This document shows positions 22,469-36,109 of a DNA stretch of 64,000 nucleotides, piece after piece. The translations under genes were made by a program, and so were the position numbers. Position 1 is the first letter of the stretch, and the number at the start of each line of letters is the position of its first letter. The notes beneath the pieces are model-generated. The model was not told the DNA's origin, made no database searches, and saw only the letters and a list, made by a program, of their open reading frames with translations. The DNA is from Sclerodactyla briareus (Eukaryota > Echinodermata > Holothuroidea > Dendrochirotida > Sclerodactylidae). The stretch is taken from NCBI GenBank assembly GCA_026419785.1, contig JAODTK010004532.1, forward strand, positions 555,501-619,500, read 5' to 3'.

Positions 22469-22603
22469 TTCAGAGGAAATCAGCGACAACTTTAGTAGGA
22501 CACCAGCAAATTACGGCAGAAAGTGGAAGCCCTGAAGTCAGGGGTGGATCGTGTCAGCCAAAAAGACTTGATGAGCAAAGAACATGATATGAAGAAACTG
22601 TCA
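22469..22603 (+). CDS. candidate internal exon encoding a coiled coil (one frameshift)
   Basis: A pyrimidine-poor but AG-ended acceptor (tgtacttacag, ending 22468) and a GT donor (ctgtcag|gtattg, near 22604) bracket about 135 bp. The first half reads I-S-E-E-I-S-D-N-F-S-R-T-P-A. After a one-base shift the second half reads L-R-Q-K-V-E-A-L-K-S-G-V-D-R-V-S-Q-K-D-L, a heptad-like charged helix. One missing base would unite them, matching the indel noise elsewhere. No family is recognised and no partner exon was found. Chance is possible. Confidence 0.3.
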
Positions 22604-22737
22604 GGTATTGTAACAAAACAGGATGGGGGTTGGGCTTGCTGACATCCACCATGTCAAAATTTGAACAAAGTTTCTTTGATAATCCAAGAATGGCTGTTCA
22701 ATGCTCCTGTCAGGTAATTAGAGAGCGAAACCATGCC

Positions 22738-25700
22738 TGGGCAGGTCCCATGGAGTGCATAAACACTCTGAGCAGTCTCACAGAGAGCATAAACATGCTG
22801 GGCAGTCCCATAGAGGATGTGAACATGATGGACAGTCCCATAGAGATCTTAACAACGCTGGGCAGAGTCCCATATAGGACGTGAACAGGCGGGCAGTTCC
22901 ATACAGGACTTAGACTGATGGGCCGTCCCCATAGAGAGCGTAAACTGCTGGGGGGCGGTCCCATGGAGGGCATAAACATGCTGGGCTGTCCCTTAGAAGG
23001 CTTAAACACTGGGGTCAGTTCCACAGAGGGCGTAACCACATGGGGCAGTCCCACAGAGTGGCGTAACACACACTGGGCGTCCCACAGAGAGCGTAACCAC
23101 ATTGGGCAGCCCCACGGGTGGTAACCCCCATTGGGCAGTCCCACAGTGGCATAACCACATTGGGCAGTCCCACAGAGGGATACCACATTGGGCATTCCCA
23201 CAGATGGCATAACCACGTTGGGCAGTCCCACAGAGGCCCGTAACACAGGTATGGTGGGCCACAGCCCCTACAGTCCATAGAGGGAGTGAACGGCATGGCA
23301 GTCCCATAGAGGACGTAGACATGATGGCAGTCCCTAGAGCGCGTAAACATTCGGGCGGTCCCCATGAAGGGCGTAAACCTGCTGGGCTTGTCCCTAGAAG
23401 GCTTAACAAAACTGGTGGGCATCCCACAGAGGGCGTAACCACTGGCAGTCCCACAGAAGGCGTAACCACACTGGGCATTGTCCACACAGGGCGTAACCAC
23501 ACTGGCAACTACCCCCACATAGGGCGTAACAACACACTGGGCATCCACAGAAGTGCGTAACCACATTGGCACCCCTAGAGACGTGAACGGCGGCAATCCC
23601 ATAAGGAACTAGACATGATGGCAGTCCCATAGAGATCGTAAGCAATGTTGGGAGGTCCCATGGGAGGGCGTAAACATGCTGGGCGGTCCCTTAGAGGCTA
23701 CAACACTGGTCAGGTCCCCCAGAGGGGTAAACCACACTGGGAAGTCCCACACAGGGCGTAACCACACTGGGCAGCCCCCGAGAGCGTTAACTCACATTGG
23801 GAGCCCCACGAATGGCGTTACCACATTGTGGCAGTCTCACAGTGGGCATAACCCATTGGGCCGTTTGCACAGAACAAGAGGGCATACCACATTGGGCAGT
23901 CCCACAGAGGGCATCACCACATTGGGGCAGTCCCCACAGAGGGCTTAACACAGGATGTGGGCACAGCCCTTACAGGTCCCATAGAGGACGTGAACAGGCA
24001 ACCGGCAGTCCCCATGAGGACCTAGACATGATGGTCGTCCCATAGAGGGTATAAACATGCTGGGCGGTCCCCATGGAGGGGCGTAAAATGCTGGGCTGTC
24101 CCTTTAAGGCTTAAACACTGTGGGCAGTCCCACACAGGGCGTAACCACACTGGGCCGTCCCACAGAGGGAGGGCGTAACCACTGGGCAGTCCCACAGAGG
24201 GGCATAACCACATTGGGCAGTTCCCACAGAGGGCGTAACCACATTGGACCTTCCCCACAGTGGGCTGTAACCACACTGGGGGGCAGTCCCACAGAGGGCG
24301 TAACCACCTGGGCGTTCCACAATAGGGCGTAAACCACACTGGGCATCCACAGAGAGTCGTAACCACCTGGGAGTCCCACAGAGGGCGGAACCACATTGGG
24401 CAGTCCCCAAGGGCGTAACCACACTGGGCATTCCCACAGAGGGTGTAACCACACGCATCCCACGAGGGCGTAACCACACTAGGCAGTCCTACCGAGGGCG
24501 TAACCACACTGTGCAGTCCCACAGAGGGCTAACCACACTGGTCCAGGCCCCCGCCTCCCCTACCCCGCTCCCTCCGGCCTCCCCCCCCACAGAGAGCGTA
24601 AACCACATCGGGCACCCCACTAGGGCGTAACCACATTGGAGTCCCACAGTGGGCAGACCCCCACTGGGCAGTCCCACAGAGGGCGGAACCACCTGGGCAG
24701 TCCCCCACCACAGGAGGGCGGAACCACATTGGGCAGTCCCACACAGGGCGTAACCACACTGGGCAGTTCCACAGAGGTGTACCCACACTGGGCAGTCCCA
24801 CAGAGAGCGTAACCACACCGGGCAGTCCCACAGAGGGCGATACCACACCGGCAGTCTCCACAGAGGCGTAAACCACACTGGGCATCCCACAGAGTGCTTA
24901 ACCACACTGGCAGAGGGTTCCACAGAGAGCATCCACATTGGCCGAGCCCCACAAGGGATAACCACATTGTGCATCCCACAGTGGGCATACCCACACTGGT
25001 CAATTCCCCACAGAGGGCGTAACCCACACGGGCAGTACCACAGAGGGCGAACCACTTTGGGCAGTTTCCACAGAGGGCGTAATCCCACATTGGGGGGCAG
25101 TCCCACAGAGGGCCTACCACATTGGGCAGTCCACAGAGGGCTACCCACACTGGGCCAGGTCCCCACAGAGGGCGTAACCCAGTCACTGGGCAGTCCCACT
25201 AGGTCATAACCACATGGGCATCCAACAAGGGCATAACCACAACTGGGCAGCCACCAGGGGCTAACCACACTGGGCATCCCACAGGGCGTAACCACACCGG
25301 GCAGTCCCCACAGGGGCGTAACCACTGGGCAGTCCCACAGAGGGTTAACACAGATGGGGGCACAAGCCCCTGTACCGTCCCCATAAGGACGTGAACGGCA
25401 GGGCATTCCCATAGAGGACGTAGACATGATGGACATCCCATAGATATCGTGACATGATGTACAGTCCCATAGAGAGCAAACCTGCGGGCGGGTCCCATAG
25501 AGGACGTGAACAGCAGGGCATCCATACAGGAGTAGACATGATGGCAGTCCCCATAAGGTATAAACTTCTGGGCGTGGTCCCATGGGGGCGTAAACATCCT
25601 GGGCTGGTCCCTTAGAAGCCTTAAAACACTGTGGGGCAGGTCATCCCCATAGTGGCGTACCACACTGGCAGTCCCACAGAGGGCCTAACCACACTGGGCA

Positions 25701-28700
25701 GTCCCACAGAAGCGTACCATTGGGTCCGGCCCACAAGGGCCGTAACGCACTTGGGTCGTCCCCACAGTGGGGCATAACCACATTGTCAGTCCCACCGAGG
25801 GCATAACCACATTGGACAGTCCCACATTGGGCGTAACCCACAACTGGGCAGTCCCACAGAGGCGTCACCACCCTGGGCAGTTCCACAGAGGGCGACCACA
25901 CTGGGCAGTCCGGCACAGAGAAGCGCGTAACCCACTTGTGCCTTCCCACAAGGGCGAACCACATGGGCATTCCACAAGAGGGCGTCACCACACTGGGCAG
26001 TCCCCCACAGATGGTGTAACACACTGGGCAGTCCCCAAGTGCGTAACCACACTAGGAGGCAGTCCTACAGAGGCGTAAACCCGCACTGGGCAGTCCCACA
26101 TAGGGCGTAACCACGGGGGCAGGCCCACAGAGAGCGGAACCACCTCGGGCACCCCACTAGGGGCGTACCACCTTGGGTCAGGCCATCAACTGGAAATTCC
26201 CCAGTGGGCATACCCACATGTGCAGTCCCACAGGGCGTAACCCACCTGGGCAGTCACACAAGGGCGTAACCACATTGGGCATTCCCACGAGGGCGTAACC
26301 AACTGGGCAGTCCCACAGATGTGTAACCACATGGGCATCTCCACGAGAGCGTAACCCACAACCGGGCAGTTCCCACAGAGGGCTAAACCACAACCAAAAA
26401 ACCCGGGCAGTCCCACAGAGTGGCCGTAACCAAACCACACCGGGCCCAGTCCCCCAGAGGGCTTCACCAGCACTGGGCAATGCCCACAAAGCATACCACA
26501 TTGGGCAGCCCCACAGAGGGCATAACCACATTGTGCAGTCCACGTGGGCATACCCACACTGGGCATTCCCACAAAGGGCGTAACCACACTGGGCAGTCCC
26601 AGAGGGCGGGGGAACACTATTGGGCAGTTCCACAGAGGGGGCGTAACCACATTGGGCAGTCCCCAGAGCGCATAATAAAAATAACACATTGGGCAGTCCC
26701 ACAAAGGCGTAACCAAACTGGGCAGTCCCACACAGGGCGTAACCACACTGGGGGCCGTCCCCCAGGAGGGCATACCCACAATTGGGGCAGTCCCACAGAG
26801 GGGCGTAACCACACTGGGGAGTCCCACAGAGGCGTAACCACACACCGGGCAGGTCCCCACAGAGGGCGTAACCCTTACCAACATTGGGAGTCCCCCCGAG
26901 GTGACACACAGATGGGTGGGCACAGCCCCTTACAGTCCCATCAGAGGACGTGAAAAACGGGCAGGGCAGTCCCATAGAGTACCGTCGACATGATGGTCAG
27001 TCCCATAGAGAGCGTGAACATGATGGACAGTCCCATAGAGACCTAAACTGCGGCACATCCCATAAGGACGTGACCAGGCCGGGCATGTCCCATACAGACT
27101 TAGACCATTATGGCAGTCCCCTAGAGCGTATCACATTCTGGGCTGATCCCCTGGGGCGTAAACATGCTGGGCTGTCCCTTAGAAGGCTTAAACAACACTG
27201 TGGGCAGTCCCACAAAGGGCGTAACCACACTGGGCAGTCCCCACAGAGGCGTAACCCCCTGGCAGTCCCCACAGAGGCTTAAACCACATTGGGCCGCCAC
27301 AGAGGGCGTCACCACATGTGCAGTCCCACAGGGGCATAACCACATTGGGCATCCCACATAGGGGGCATACCCCATTGGGCATAGTCCTACAAAGGGCCAT
27401 AACCCATTGGGAAGTCCCACAGAGGGCATAACACAGATGGTGGGCACAGCCCCTTGCAGTCCCCATAGACTGGACGTGAACAGGCAGGACAGTCCCATAG
27501 AGGACGTAGACATGATGGGCAGTACCCATAGGAGCGTAAACTGCTGGGTCGGTCTCAATGGGGGATGGGCTTAAACAATCTGGCTGTCCTTAGAAGGCTT
27601 ACACACTGTGGGGGCGGAGGGTATCCCACAGAGGGTTAACCACACGCTGTGCAGTTCCACAGAGGGCGTAACCCACTGGTGCAGTCCCACACAGGGCGTA
27701 ACCACACTGGGCGGTCCCACAGGGCGTAACACACTGGGCAAGTCCCACCAAGGGCATAACCACATTGGGCAGTCCCCAGAGGGCATAATACCCATTGTGG
27801 GCAGTCTCACATAGGGCCAAATAACCCCAACTGGGCAGTCCCACAGAGGGCATAACCACACTGGGCAGTCCGACAGAGGGTGTAACCACCTGGGCAGTCC
27901 CATAGATGAGCGTAACCCATTGGCGTCCCACAGAGGGCGTAACCCCATTGGGCAGTCCCACAGGGGGCATAACCACATTGGGCCCGGTCCCCCGAGGCGT
28001 AACCACCACTGGGGGGGGGTCCCACAGAGGGCGTAACCATACTGGGCAGTCCCCACAGAAGGGGCGTAAAACCACCAACTGGCAGTCCCACCAGAGGGCG
28101 TAACCACATTGGGCATCCCCACATTGGGCATAACCACACACTGGCAGTCCCACACAGGGCGTAACCACACTGGGCAGTCCACAGTGTGCATACCCACACT
28201 TTGCAGGTCCACAGAGGGGCGTACCAACACTGGGCAGTCCGACAGAGGGCGTAACTACCCTGGGTCAGTCCACGAAGGCGTACCACATTGGGCAGCCCAC
28301 AGAGGGCGTAACCACAATGACAGTCCAACAGTGGGCGTAACCACACTGGGCAGTCCCACAGAGGGCGTAACCCCACTGGGCAGTCCAACAATGGCGTAAA
28401 CCACACTGGGCAGTAGTCGAACAAGGGACGTAACCCACTGTCAGTCCCACATAGGGCGGAACCACACTGGGCCGTCCCACAGAGGCATCCACCTGGGCGT
28501 CCCACATAGGGGCGTACCACACTGGGCAGTCCGCAGAGGGCGTAACCCCACTGGGCAATCCCACTGAGGGCGTACCAACCACATTGGGCGCCCCACAGGG
28601 GCTTAACCACCAATTGGCAGTCCCACAGTGGGCGTAACCACACTGTGGGCATCCCACATAGGCGTAACAACCACCTGGCAGTTCCACAGAGGGGTACACC

Positions 28701-31700
28701 AACACTGGGCAGTGCCCACAGATAGCCGTACCCACACTTGGGGGCAGTCCCAAAAGGACGGAAAAACCACATTGGGGCATTCCACAGAGGGCGTAACCCT
28801 GGGCAGTCCCACAGAGGGTGTCACTACACTGGGCAGTCCCCACGAGAGTCGAACCACAACCGGCAGTCCTCCACAGAGGTCTTAACCACACGGGCAGTTC
28901 CCACAGAGGGCGTAACCGCACTGGGCATGTCCCACAAGTGCGTACCGCACGTGGGACCCCACAGAGAGCATAACCACACTGGGCATGGCCCCACAAGGGG
29001 CATAACCACATTGGGGCAAGTCCCACAGTGGCATACCACACGGGCATTTCCCACAGCGGGCGTACCACACTGGGCAGTCCCACCGAGGGCATAACCACAT
29101 TGGGCCAGTCCCCCAGAGGGCATAACCACACTGGGCAGTCCCACAGAGGGCGAAACCACACTGGGCAGTCCCACAAGGTCATCACCACAATTGGGCCCGT
29201 CCCACGAGGGCGTAACGCACCTTTGGACAGTCCCAGTGGGCTTAACCACAACTTGGCCAAGAATCCCACACAGGGCGTAACCACACTGGCAGTTCCCACA
29301 GAGGGCGGAACCCATTGGGCAGTCCCACAGATGGCGTAACCACATTGGACAGTCCCCACAGATGGCGGAACCACATTGGGCGTCCACAGAGGGCGTAACC
29401 CACACTCTGGGGCATCCCACAGAGGGTGTACCCACACTGGGCATCCCCACAGAGGGGCGTAAGCCACACTAGGCAGTCACTACAGATGGCGAAACCACAC
29501 TGGGCAGTCCCACAGAGGGCGACCACACTGGGCAGTCCCACAGAGAGCGTCACCCACATCGGGCAGCCCATTAGGTCGTACCACATTGGGCAGTCCCACA
29601 GTGGGCATACCCACACTGGGCAGTCACACAGAGGCGTAACCCAACCACAACTGGGCAGTAGTCCACAGAGGGCAACCCACATTGGGCAGTCCCACATAGG
29701 GCGTACCACACTGGTGCAGTCCCCCAAGGGTGTAACCACACTGGGCATTCCCACAGAGAGGCGTAACCACACACGGGCAGTCCCACGAGGGCGTGTAACC
29801 ACACCGGAAGCATTCCCACAGAGGGCGTCACCACACTGGGCAGTCCCACGAGGGCTTAACCACACTGGGCAGTCCCCAGAGGCTAACCACATTGGGCAGC
29901 CCACAGAGGCATAACCCATTGGGCGTCCCAAACCAGTGGCATACCCAACTGGCAGTCCCACAGAAGGCGTAACCACACTGGGCAGTCCCACAGGGGGCGG
30001 AACACTTGGGCAGTTCACAGAGAGGGCGTAACCACATTGGCAGCCCCACAGAGGGCATAACCACACTGGGCATACCACAAAGGGCGTAACCACACTGGGC
30101 AGTCCCACGTTCGTACCACACTGGGCGTCCCACAAGGGCATAACACATTGGGAAGTCCCACAAAGAGGCATAACCATAACCCACCCTGGGGCAGTCCCAC
30201 ACAGGGCGTAACCACACTGGGCAGTCCCACGATGTGTACCACACCGGGCAGTCCCACAAGGGCGTAACCACATTGGGCCGTCCACACAGAGGGTGTAACA
30301 CAGGATGTGGGCACATCCCCTTACAGTCCATAGAGGAACTTTAACGGGAGGGCAGTCCAATAGAGGACGTAGACATGATGGGCGTCCCATAGAGAGCGGG
30401 AACATGATGGACAGATCCCCCAATAGAGAGCATACACAGCGGGCAGTCCCATAGAGGACCGTGAACAGGCGGGCAGTCCCATACAGGACGTAACATGATG
30501 GCAGTCCCCATAGAGAGTATAAACAGCTGGGCTGTCCCTGGGGGCGACACGCTGGGCTGTCCCTTAGAAGGCTTAAACAAACTGTGGGCAGCCCCCCAGA
30601 GGGCGTAACCACACTGGGCATTCCCACAGAGGGCGTAACCACACTGGGCCATCCCACAGAAGAGCGTAACCACATTGGGCCGCCCACAGAGGGCGTAAAA
30701 ACCACATGGGCAGTCCCACAGTGGGCAAACCACATTGGGCAGCCCCACAGAGGGCATACCACATTGGGCAGTCCTACAAAGGGCATAACCACACTGGGCA
30801 GCCCCACATCAGGGCATAACCAGGATGGTGGGCACAGCCCCTTGCAGTCCCCAAGAGGACCGTAACAGGCAGGACCTCCCATATAGGACCGTAGACATGA
30901 TGGGCAGTCCATAGAGAGCTACACATTCTGGGCGGTCCGGGATGGGGGGGGGCGTAAACATGCTGGGCTGTCCCTTAGAAGGCTTAACCACTGTGGCAGT
31001 CCCACAGAGTGCGTAACCACACTGGGCAGTTCCACAGAGGGCGTAACCACCTGGGCCTCCACAGAGGCGTAACACACTGGCTGGGCCGTCCCACATAGGG
31101 GCGTACCCACACGGCCGTCCCCCAAGGGCATAACCACTTTGGGCAGTCCCCCAGAGGGCATAACCACACTGGGCAGTCCCACAGAGGGGGTAACCACACT
31201 GGCAGTCCCACAGTGGGCATAACACACTGGGCAGTCCCAAGAGGGCGTAACCACATGGGGCAGTCCCACCGGGGCGTAACCACACTGGGCAGTCCACCAG
31301 AGGGCGTAAACCACACGGGCAGTTCCAGCGGGCGTAACCACACTGGGCAGTCCCACAGAGGGCGTAACCCACAAATGGGCTGGCAGTCCCACAGAGGGCG
31401 CAACCACACTGGGCAGTCCCACGAGGGAATAACCACACTGGGCAGTCCCACAAAGGGCGTAACCACACTGGGCAGGTCCCACAGGGGCGTAACCACACTG
31501 GGCAGTCCACCAGAGGTCGGGAAACCACTGCGTCCCACAGAGGGCATAACCACACTGGGCAGTCCCACAGGAGGGCAGTAACCACACTGGCAGTCCGACA
31601 GAGGGCGTAACAACAATGGGCGTCCCACTGAGGGCTAACCAACAATTGGGCAGCCCAACAGAGGCGTAAAACCACATTGGACAGTCCACAGTGGGCGTAA

Positions 31701-32345
31701 CCACACTGGCAGTCCCACAGAGGAGTAACCACACTGGCCAGTCCCACAGAGGGCATAACCACACTGGGCAGTCCCACGAGAGCGTTAACCACACTGGGCC
31801 AGTCCCACAGAGGGCGGAACCACATTGGGCTATCCCACAGAGGGCGTAACAACATGGGCAGTCCCCCACAGAGGGTGTAACTCACTGGCAGTCCCACAGA
31901 GAGCGTAACCACAGGGCAGTCCCACAAGGGCGTAACCACACCGGGCAGTCCCACAGAGGGCATAACCGCACTGGGCCGTCCCCACAGAGGGGTAAACCGC
32001 CACTGGGCAGTCCCACAGAGAGATAACCACATTGCGGCAGCCCCACAGAGGGCATAACCACACTGGGCAGGCCCACAGAGGGAACCCCCACTGGGCAGTC
32101 CCACACAGGGCGTAACCACACTGGGCAGTCCACAGGGGCATAACCACATTGGGCAGTCCCACGAGGGCATAACCACATTGGGCATTCCAAGAGGGCGTAA
32201 CACACTGGGCAGTCCCACACAGGGCGTAACCACACTGGGCGGTCCCACAGAGAGGCCGTAACCACACTGGGCAGGCCCATTGAGGGCCGTAACGACACTG
32301 TGGCAGTCCCACACAGGGCGTAACCACACTGGGCAGTCCCACGTT
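22738..32345 (+). repeat. 30-bp satellite array with higher-order structure
   Basis: About 320 units of 30 bp. The common B unit contains GGGCAGTCCCACAGAGG then a GCGTAACCACACT half. A second unit type, A ('cagtcccatagaggacgt' then gaacatgatgg), occurs only in nine blocks of about 140-295 bp: 22738-23000, 23247-23415, 23573-23710, 23947-24125, 25345-25635, 26912-27195, 27430-27615, 30296-30590 and 30822-30995. These keep a similar internal order, ending with 'gggctgtcccttagaaggct' in most. B-type runs between blocks vary from about 5 to 90 units. Small indels are common. A related array in opposite orientation is at 48243-49600. Confidence 0.95.
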
Positions 32346-32845
32346 CCAAATCCTCAGCATTTTCGCCAAACCCCACAGGACTTCTTGCAGCTGTCATTTA
32401 ATTGGCCAATACATATTTACGCCATTGGAACATCGGGTAAGAAATCTGATCGTGGACGATTATTTAAACTGTAAAACAATGGCTTCCTTAGGCCTGATCT
32501 TCTGTCGTCTCATTCAAGAATGAGCAGGAATGGTATTTTATTTTCCATGAATTGGACTAGACAGGAGTACTCTGTTTTATACATGGTGGAAGTACTACAT
32601 CCTACATGTATCTGCTAGCTTAATAAGATATGGTATACCTTTCTACTTAGTCAAGCGAGTGGTCCGGGATTTACCCAAATGGTGGGCATAGCCTCTAAAT
32701 AGTGTGGTTTTGTTTTAAAGTGTACCTTTAAAATGTGGAAATCATATTGTAGCAATCTAGAATTTAGAAAGTACAAATGACTCCTGGACTGCTCTATGGC
32801 TAAAGCCCTTGTGACGTGTGGGCAAACTTCTTGGAGGACAACTCC
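32345..32845 (+). repeat. left arm flank of a large inverted repeat
   Basis: Non-satellite sequence adjoining the array matches the reverse complement of 47765-48243 over about 480 bp with clear divergence. Shared blocks include 'ctcagcattttcgccaaacc', 'gagcaggaatggtatttta', 'acatcctacatgtatctgc' and 'aaagcccttgtgacg'. Homology fades near 32845. The satellite/flank junction is the same on both arms, so the duplication included it. Confidence 0.85.
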
Positions 32846-34425
32846 AATATTCTTGTAATCAGGATACGTCAGTAATCATGCACTCGAATGAGCTCAAATG
32901 ACCACTGCAGGATAATTATAAGAGGCTGGAGAACTGAATGTGTCATTCCAAACCAAATGCATAGACTTTCCGATATAGAGTTACAGTCCTTTGTGCATGG
33001 GAAATTGTACAAGATGGAAAAGCATCCCATCATGCATACTGAATGATTCATACTTGCACACCCTCAACATTCTTTGTTTTCCTATTGAAATTCCACATAA
33101 TTTTCACTCTGAAAAGCACTAGTCCAGGGGAAGGATTGGCGTAGTTGGTTGTATGTGTTGTGTTACTTTGAATACCTAACATAATTTCCATGTGTTTGTC
33201 CAGGTGGACGTTATGCATTTATTGTGCCAATTGGGATTCTCCCAAATTCCTCAATGACCAAACTTCGAAGGCCAATAACTCCACATAGGAACAATCGTAT
33301 TGAAACTGGGCTTTGGACCTATAGATGCAGTTTTTCCATTCTCCAAGATATAACCCCTCTTGTATCCAAGCCTGTCCTTTAAGCTTCAAGCTCAAGAATT
33401 GAGGGTCAATAGTCATAGTAATAACTATGACTAAAATTTTGGTATCTCTATTATCCAATGAAAGCCAGAAACTCCAGACCGAACTTTAGCCTTAGAGTGT
33501 TGGTAAGGCACACTAGGCAATTGCAAAATTGGCCTTATGACATCACGGGGCGAGGGGGAGGGGGAGCCGCAGATTCTTCTATAATACAAAGTCAATATAG
33601 AACAGTACTTTCGAAAATCTTGTGTACCAAACAAACTTCAGATAGGATCTTCTCGTTAACATGGCGCAAAAAGGCAGCATTTAACTCTGTAGGGTCTATG
33701 GGCGGCCTTGCACCGTTCCCCCTGTGATGTCACAGATTTCTCAAATAACTTAAAGTAAATTGGAATATCTCAACACGACAACATGCTAAAACTCCAATCG
33801 GGGGTATGGGGATATGCCTATCTTCACCTATGCCAGTCTAAAGCAAATTGTGACATGGCCATTGGCCTTGAAGCTCAAGGAGATGATCATTGCTACCGTA
33901 TGTGTGGATGGGATTTGTCACTGTTCCCTGTGTTCAGAATCCCCAGTGTCCAATGTGTCACATTTTGCTCAGGGGTAGGTTGGCCCCCCCCCCCCCCCCC
34001 CCCCCGTAGCAGATGCGGCGGTCTGTCAGAAAGCATACTTGGGACTCAGCCATGGTAGGCACCTGATGCAGGCCAGGGCAGCATAGCATGAATGCACTTA
34101 GTAGTACTATAGTACTCTAGCACTGAGCTCACCTCCGAGATACAGGCTTTCAAATCATAAACCCCAGGCATCAGGATGTCTCATTTCAGTGTCGGTCGTG
34201 AGATTTCAGCTATATTTTATACTTCCACCATACAGGAGGCCTTGTGTTACTGTCTGATTTGCTGGGGTAGTGTTGTCAATGCAACTGAAAGAAACGATAT
34301 TGGCACTAAGTATAAAAGAAGCCATTAGTGTGGTTCGAGAGCCTCGGCCGCCAGCCAACTTGACCAATGCTTACTCGAATCCAAAACAGACACCATTTGG
34401 ACTAACACTTATCAACCCTTTTTGA
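32846..34425. other. no gene recognised; C-run near 33990
   Basis: No splice-bounded exon or repeat family recognised. A C-run of about 20 lies at 33986-34005. Short frames at 33458-33727 and 33783-34058 are unconvincing. Confidence 0.5.
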
Positions 34426-34790
34426 TACCTTGACAAAGTCCGATATCTATGCAGTCAGGACAGTGTGTGTGGTGTAGTATGTGTGTATGTAACGCCTGGG
34501 ATAACTCGAATACTCGCCCCCCCTGGATGGCTGAAGCTCAATACTTGCTATGTTGTTCCCCATGATGAGAACATGAACCCTATTGGTTTGGGGTCAGGTC
34601 AAGGTCATCTGAGGTAACCAGAGGTCAAAGTCTGAAAACCTTGTGAACACAATAAGTCCAGAATGGTTGGTTTGATCTGGTTGAAATTTGGTGCGTAGCT
34701 TTCTTATGGGGAGTACAGGATCCCTATTGCTTCTGGTATAAGTTCGATTCGATGAATTTTGGTCAAAAACAGAAATTGTGAATAGCCTCC
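34425..34790 (+). repeat. family H single copy
   Basis: Head 'ttgacaaagtccgatatctatgcagtca' in degraded form (34440-34457 region), a TG tract, then one unit with 'gatgagaacatgaaccctat', 'aacacaataagtccagaat' and 'ggggagtacaggatccctat'. Single-unit copies show that the array is not required for dispersal. Confidence 0.8.
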
Positions 34791-34799
34791 CTGAGAACC

Positions 34800-35400
34800 C
34801 TGACTTTTACACATCATCCCAGCCATCTGTAGCAACGAATACGTGAAGTGAGGTGTTCGAGTCGGAATTCAGTCTCCCGTCAAAACGTACCCTAGCATAA
34901 ATCCGACTTTGCAAGCTAAACCCTTAGAAACATCAGACCCTGAAAACATAGGAGCTGGAAACATTGAACCTTGGATCCTAAACATGATATAGTCATGTCA
35001 GCGGCTACCTGCTCGCAGACGTCTGGTTGCTAATACAGGCATCGGCATGGCAACTGTTGCAATTGTCTAGCCTGGAAAAAGAAAAAAATAAGCTATGAGT
35101 GTGAATCGCTCATGTTGTTCTTGCTTCCGAGCATTGCATATATTTTGCGACACCGCCAATGTTGTATATTTTCCAGCGGAATGAATATGACAGGATTTTC
35201 TCGAATGTGTCTTTAATTACGGGTTTATTGAAAGGGTTCCTAATAATTATTATTAGGATTATTGTCCTGAAAGTGTTGAAGAAGTAATTGCACATATTAA
35301 AATCTAACCCATAAATTATTGTTTCTCTCCCTATACTGTCCATAATGAATCTATTGATATATGAATTGTCATTCTACAAGGACTAGTGAGGTTGTTTCTG
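34800..35400. other. no feature recognised
   Basis: AT-rich sequence before the first exon candidate. A minus-strand 77-codon frame (35110-35343) is hydrophobic and AT-driven and is not accepted. Confidence 0.4.
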
Positions 35401-35405
35401 AATAG

Positions 35406-35578
35406 TGAGAAGGCTTCCAGAAGACAATCCCTTCTTTGAGAAATTGAAGAAGTATGGAGGGATTGAATGGGCTCTTAACGTTCCACATGCAAAAAAGTAC
35501 AGGAAGATTCAGCATCGATTTCCAGGATTCGTCCGGATCCTCGATGAAATCGACGAAGAGCTAGATGATAGATTACAG
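35406..35578 (+). CDS. candidate exon A of an unidentified gene
   Basis: Bounded by an AG acceptor (gtttctgaatag) and a donor (ttacag|gtactg). It encodes 58 residues without a stop, charged and helix-like: it starts R-R-L-P-E-D-N-P-F-F-E-K-L-K-K and ends I-D-E-E-L-D-D-R-L-Q. It ends in phase 0, which fits the start of the exon at 36303. I do not recognise the family; no upstream exon was identified. Confidence 0.5.
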
Positions 35579-36109
35579 GTACTGTAATGTCACATTGGTT
35601 ACTTGTGGAAGACGGGCCGATTCATGTTTCAACCTCAACGAAAAGCTTCCTGCAAAAGTTCAATTCATCTAATACAGGGATAGAATCGATGCTTTCTCCC
35701 ACATGCACAGAGCAGTGAAAAGATGAAAAGCAAATAGACCCAAATCTGAATCCTCTGTTTAATATCCAAGCTTTGAAAGATGTTTGTTGGGAGGCCATGC
35801 GCCAGCCTCGTGTGCTGGCAAATTTATACTGGTTGGCAGGTTATTCATTTATTTGATAGTTTCAAGTTGGAATACTTTGGCCGAAATTGCTCTCTGCCGC
35901 CAAAACACCAGGTTGAAAAGGGGGGTGTGGAAATGTTTGTCCTGGGGTCATTCAATGTTCACCGATAATGGCACTGTATAATTATTTTTACTTTCTGTTC
36001 ACCCCAAATCATTCCATCATGCCACATAGTGGTGGCTCCACCTCATTCTCAGGCATGGGTCAAAGAGCAACTGCCAATAGCCTCATAACTATATTTTCTG
36101 TTACCCTCG

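Noticed and set aside
29242-32329. Minus-strand proteins of 556 and 506 residues
   Set aside because: They are translations of the 30-bp satellite; the unit is open in every minus frame, and neighbouring frames give equally long products.
22738-32345. CRISPR-like array of 30-bp repeats
   Set aside because: Units are directly contiguous with no unique spacers, the genome is eukaryotic, and no cas genes are present.
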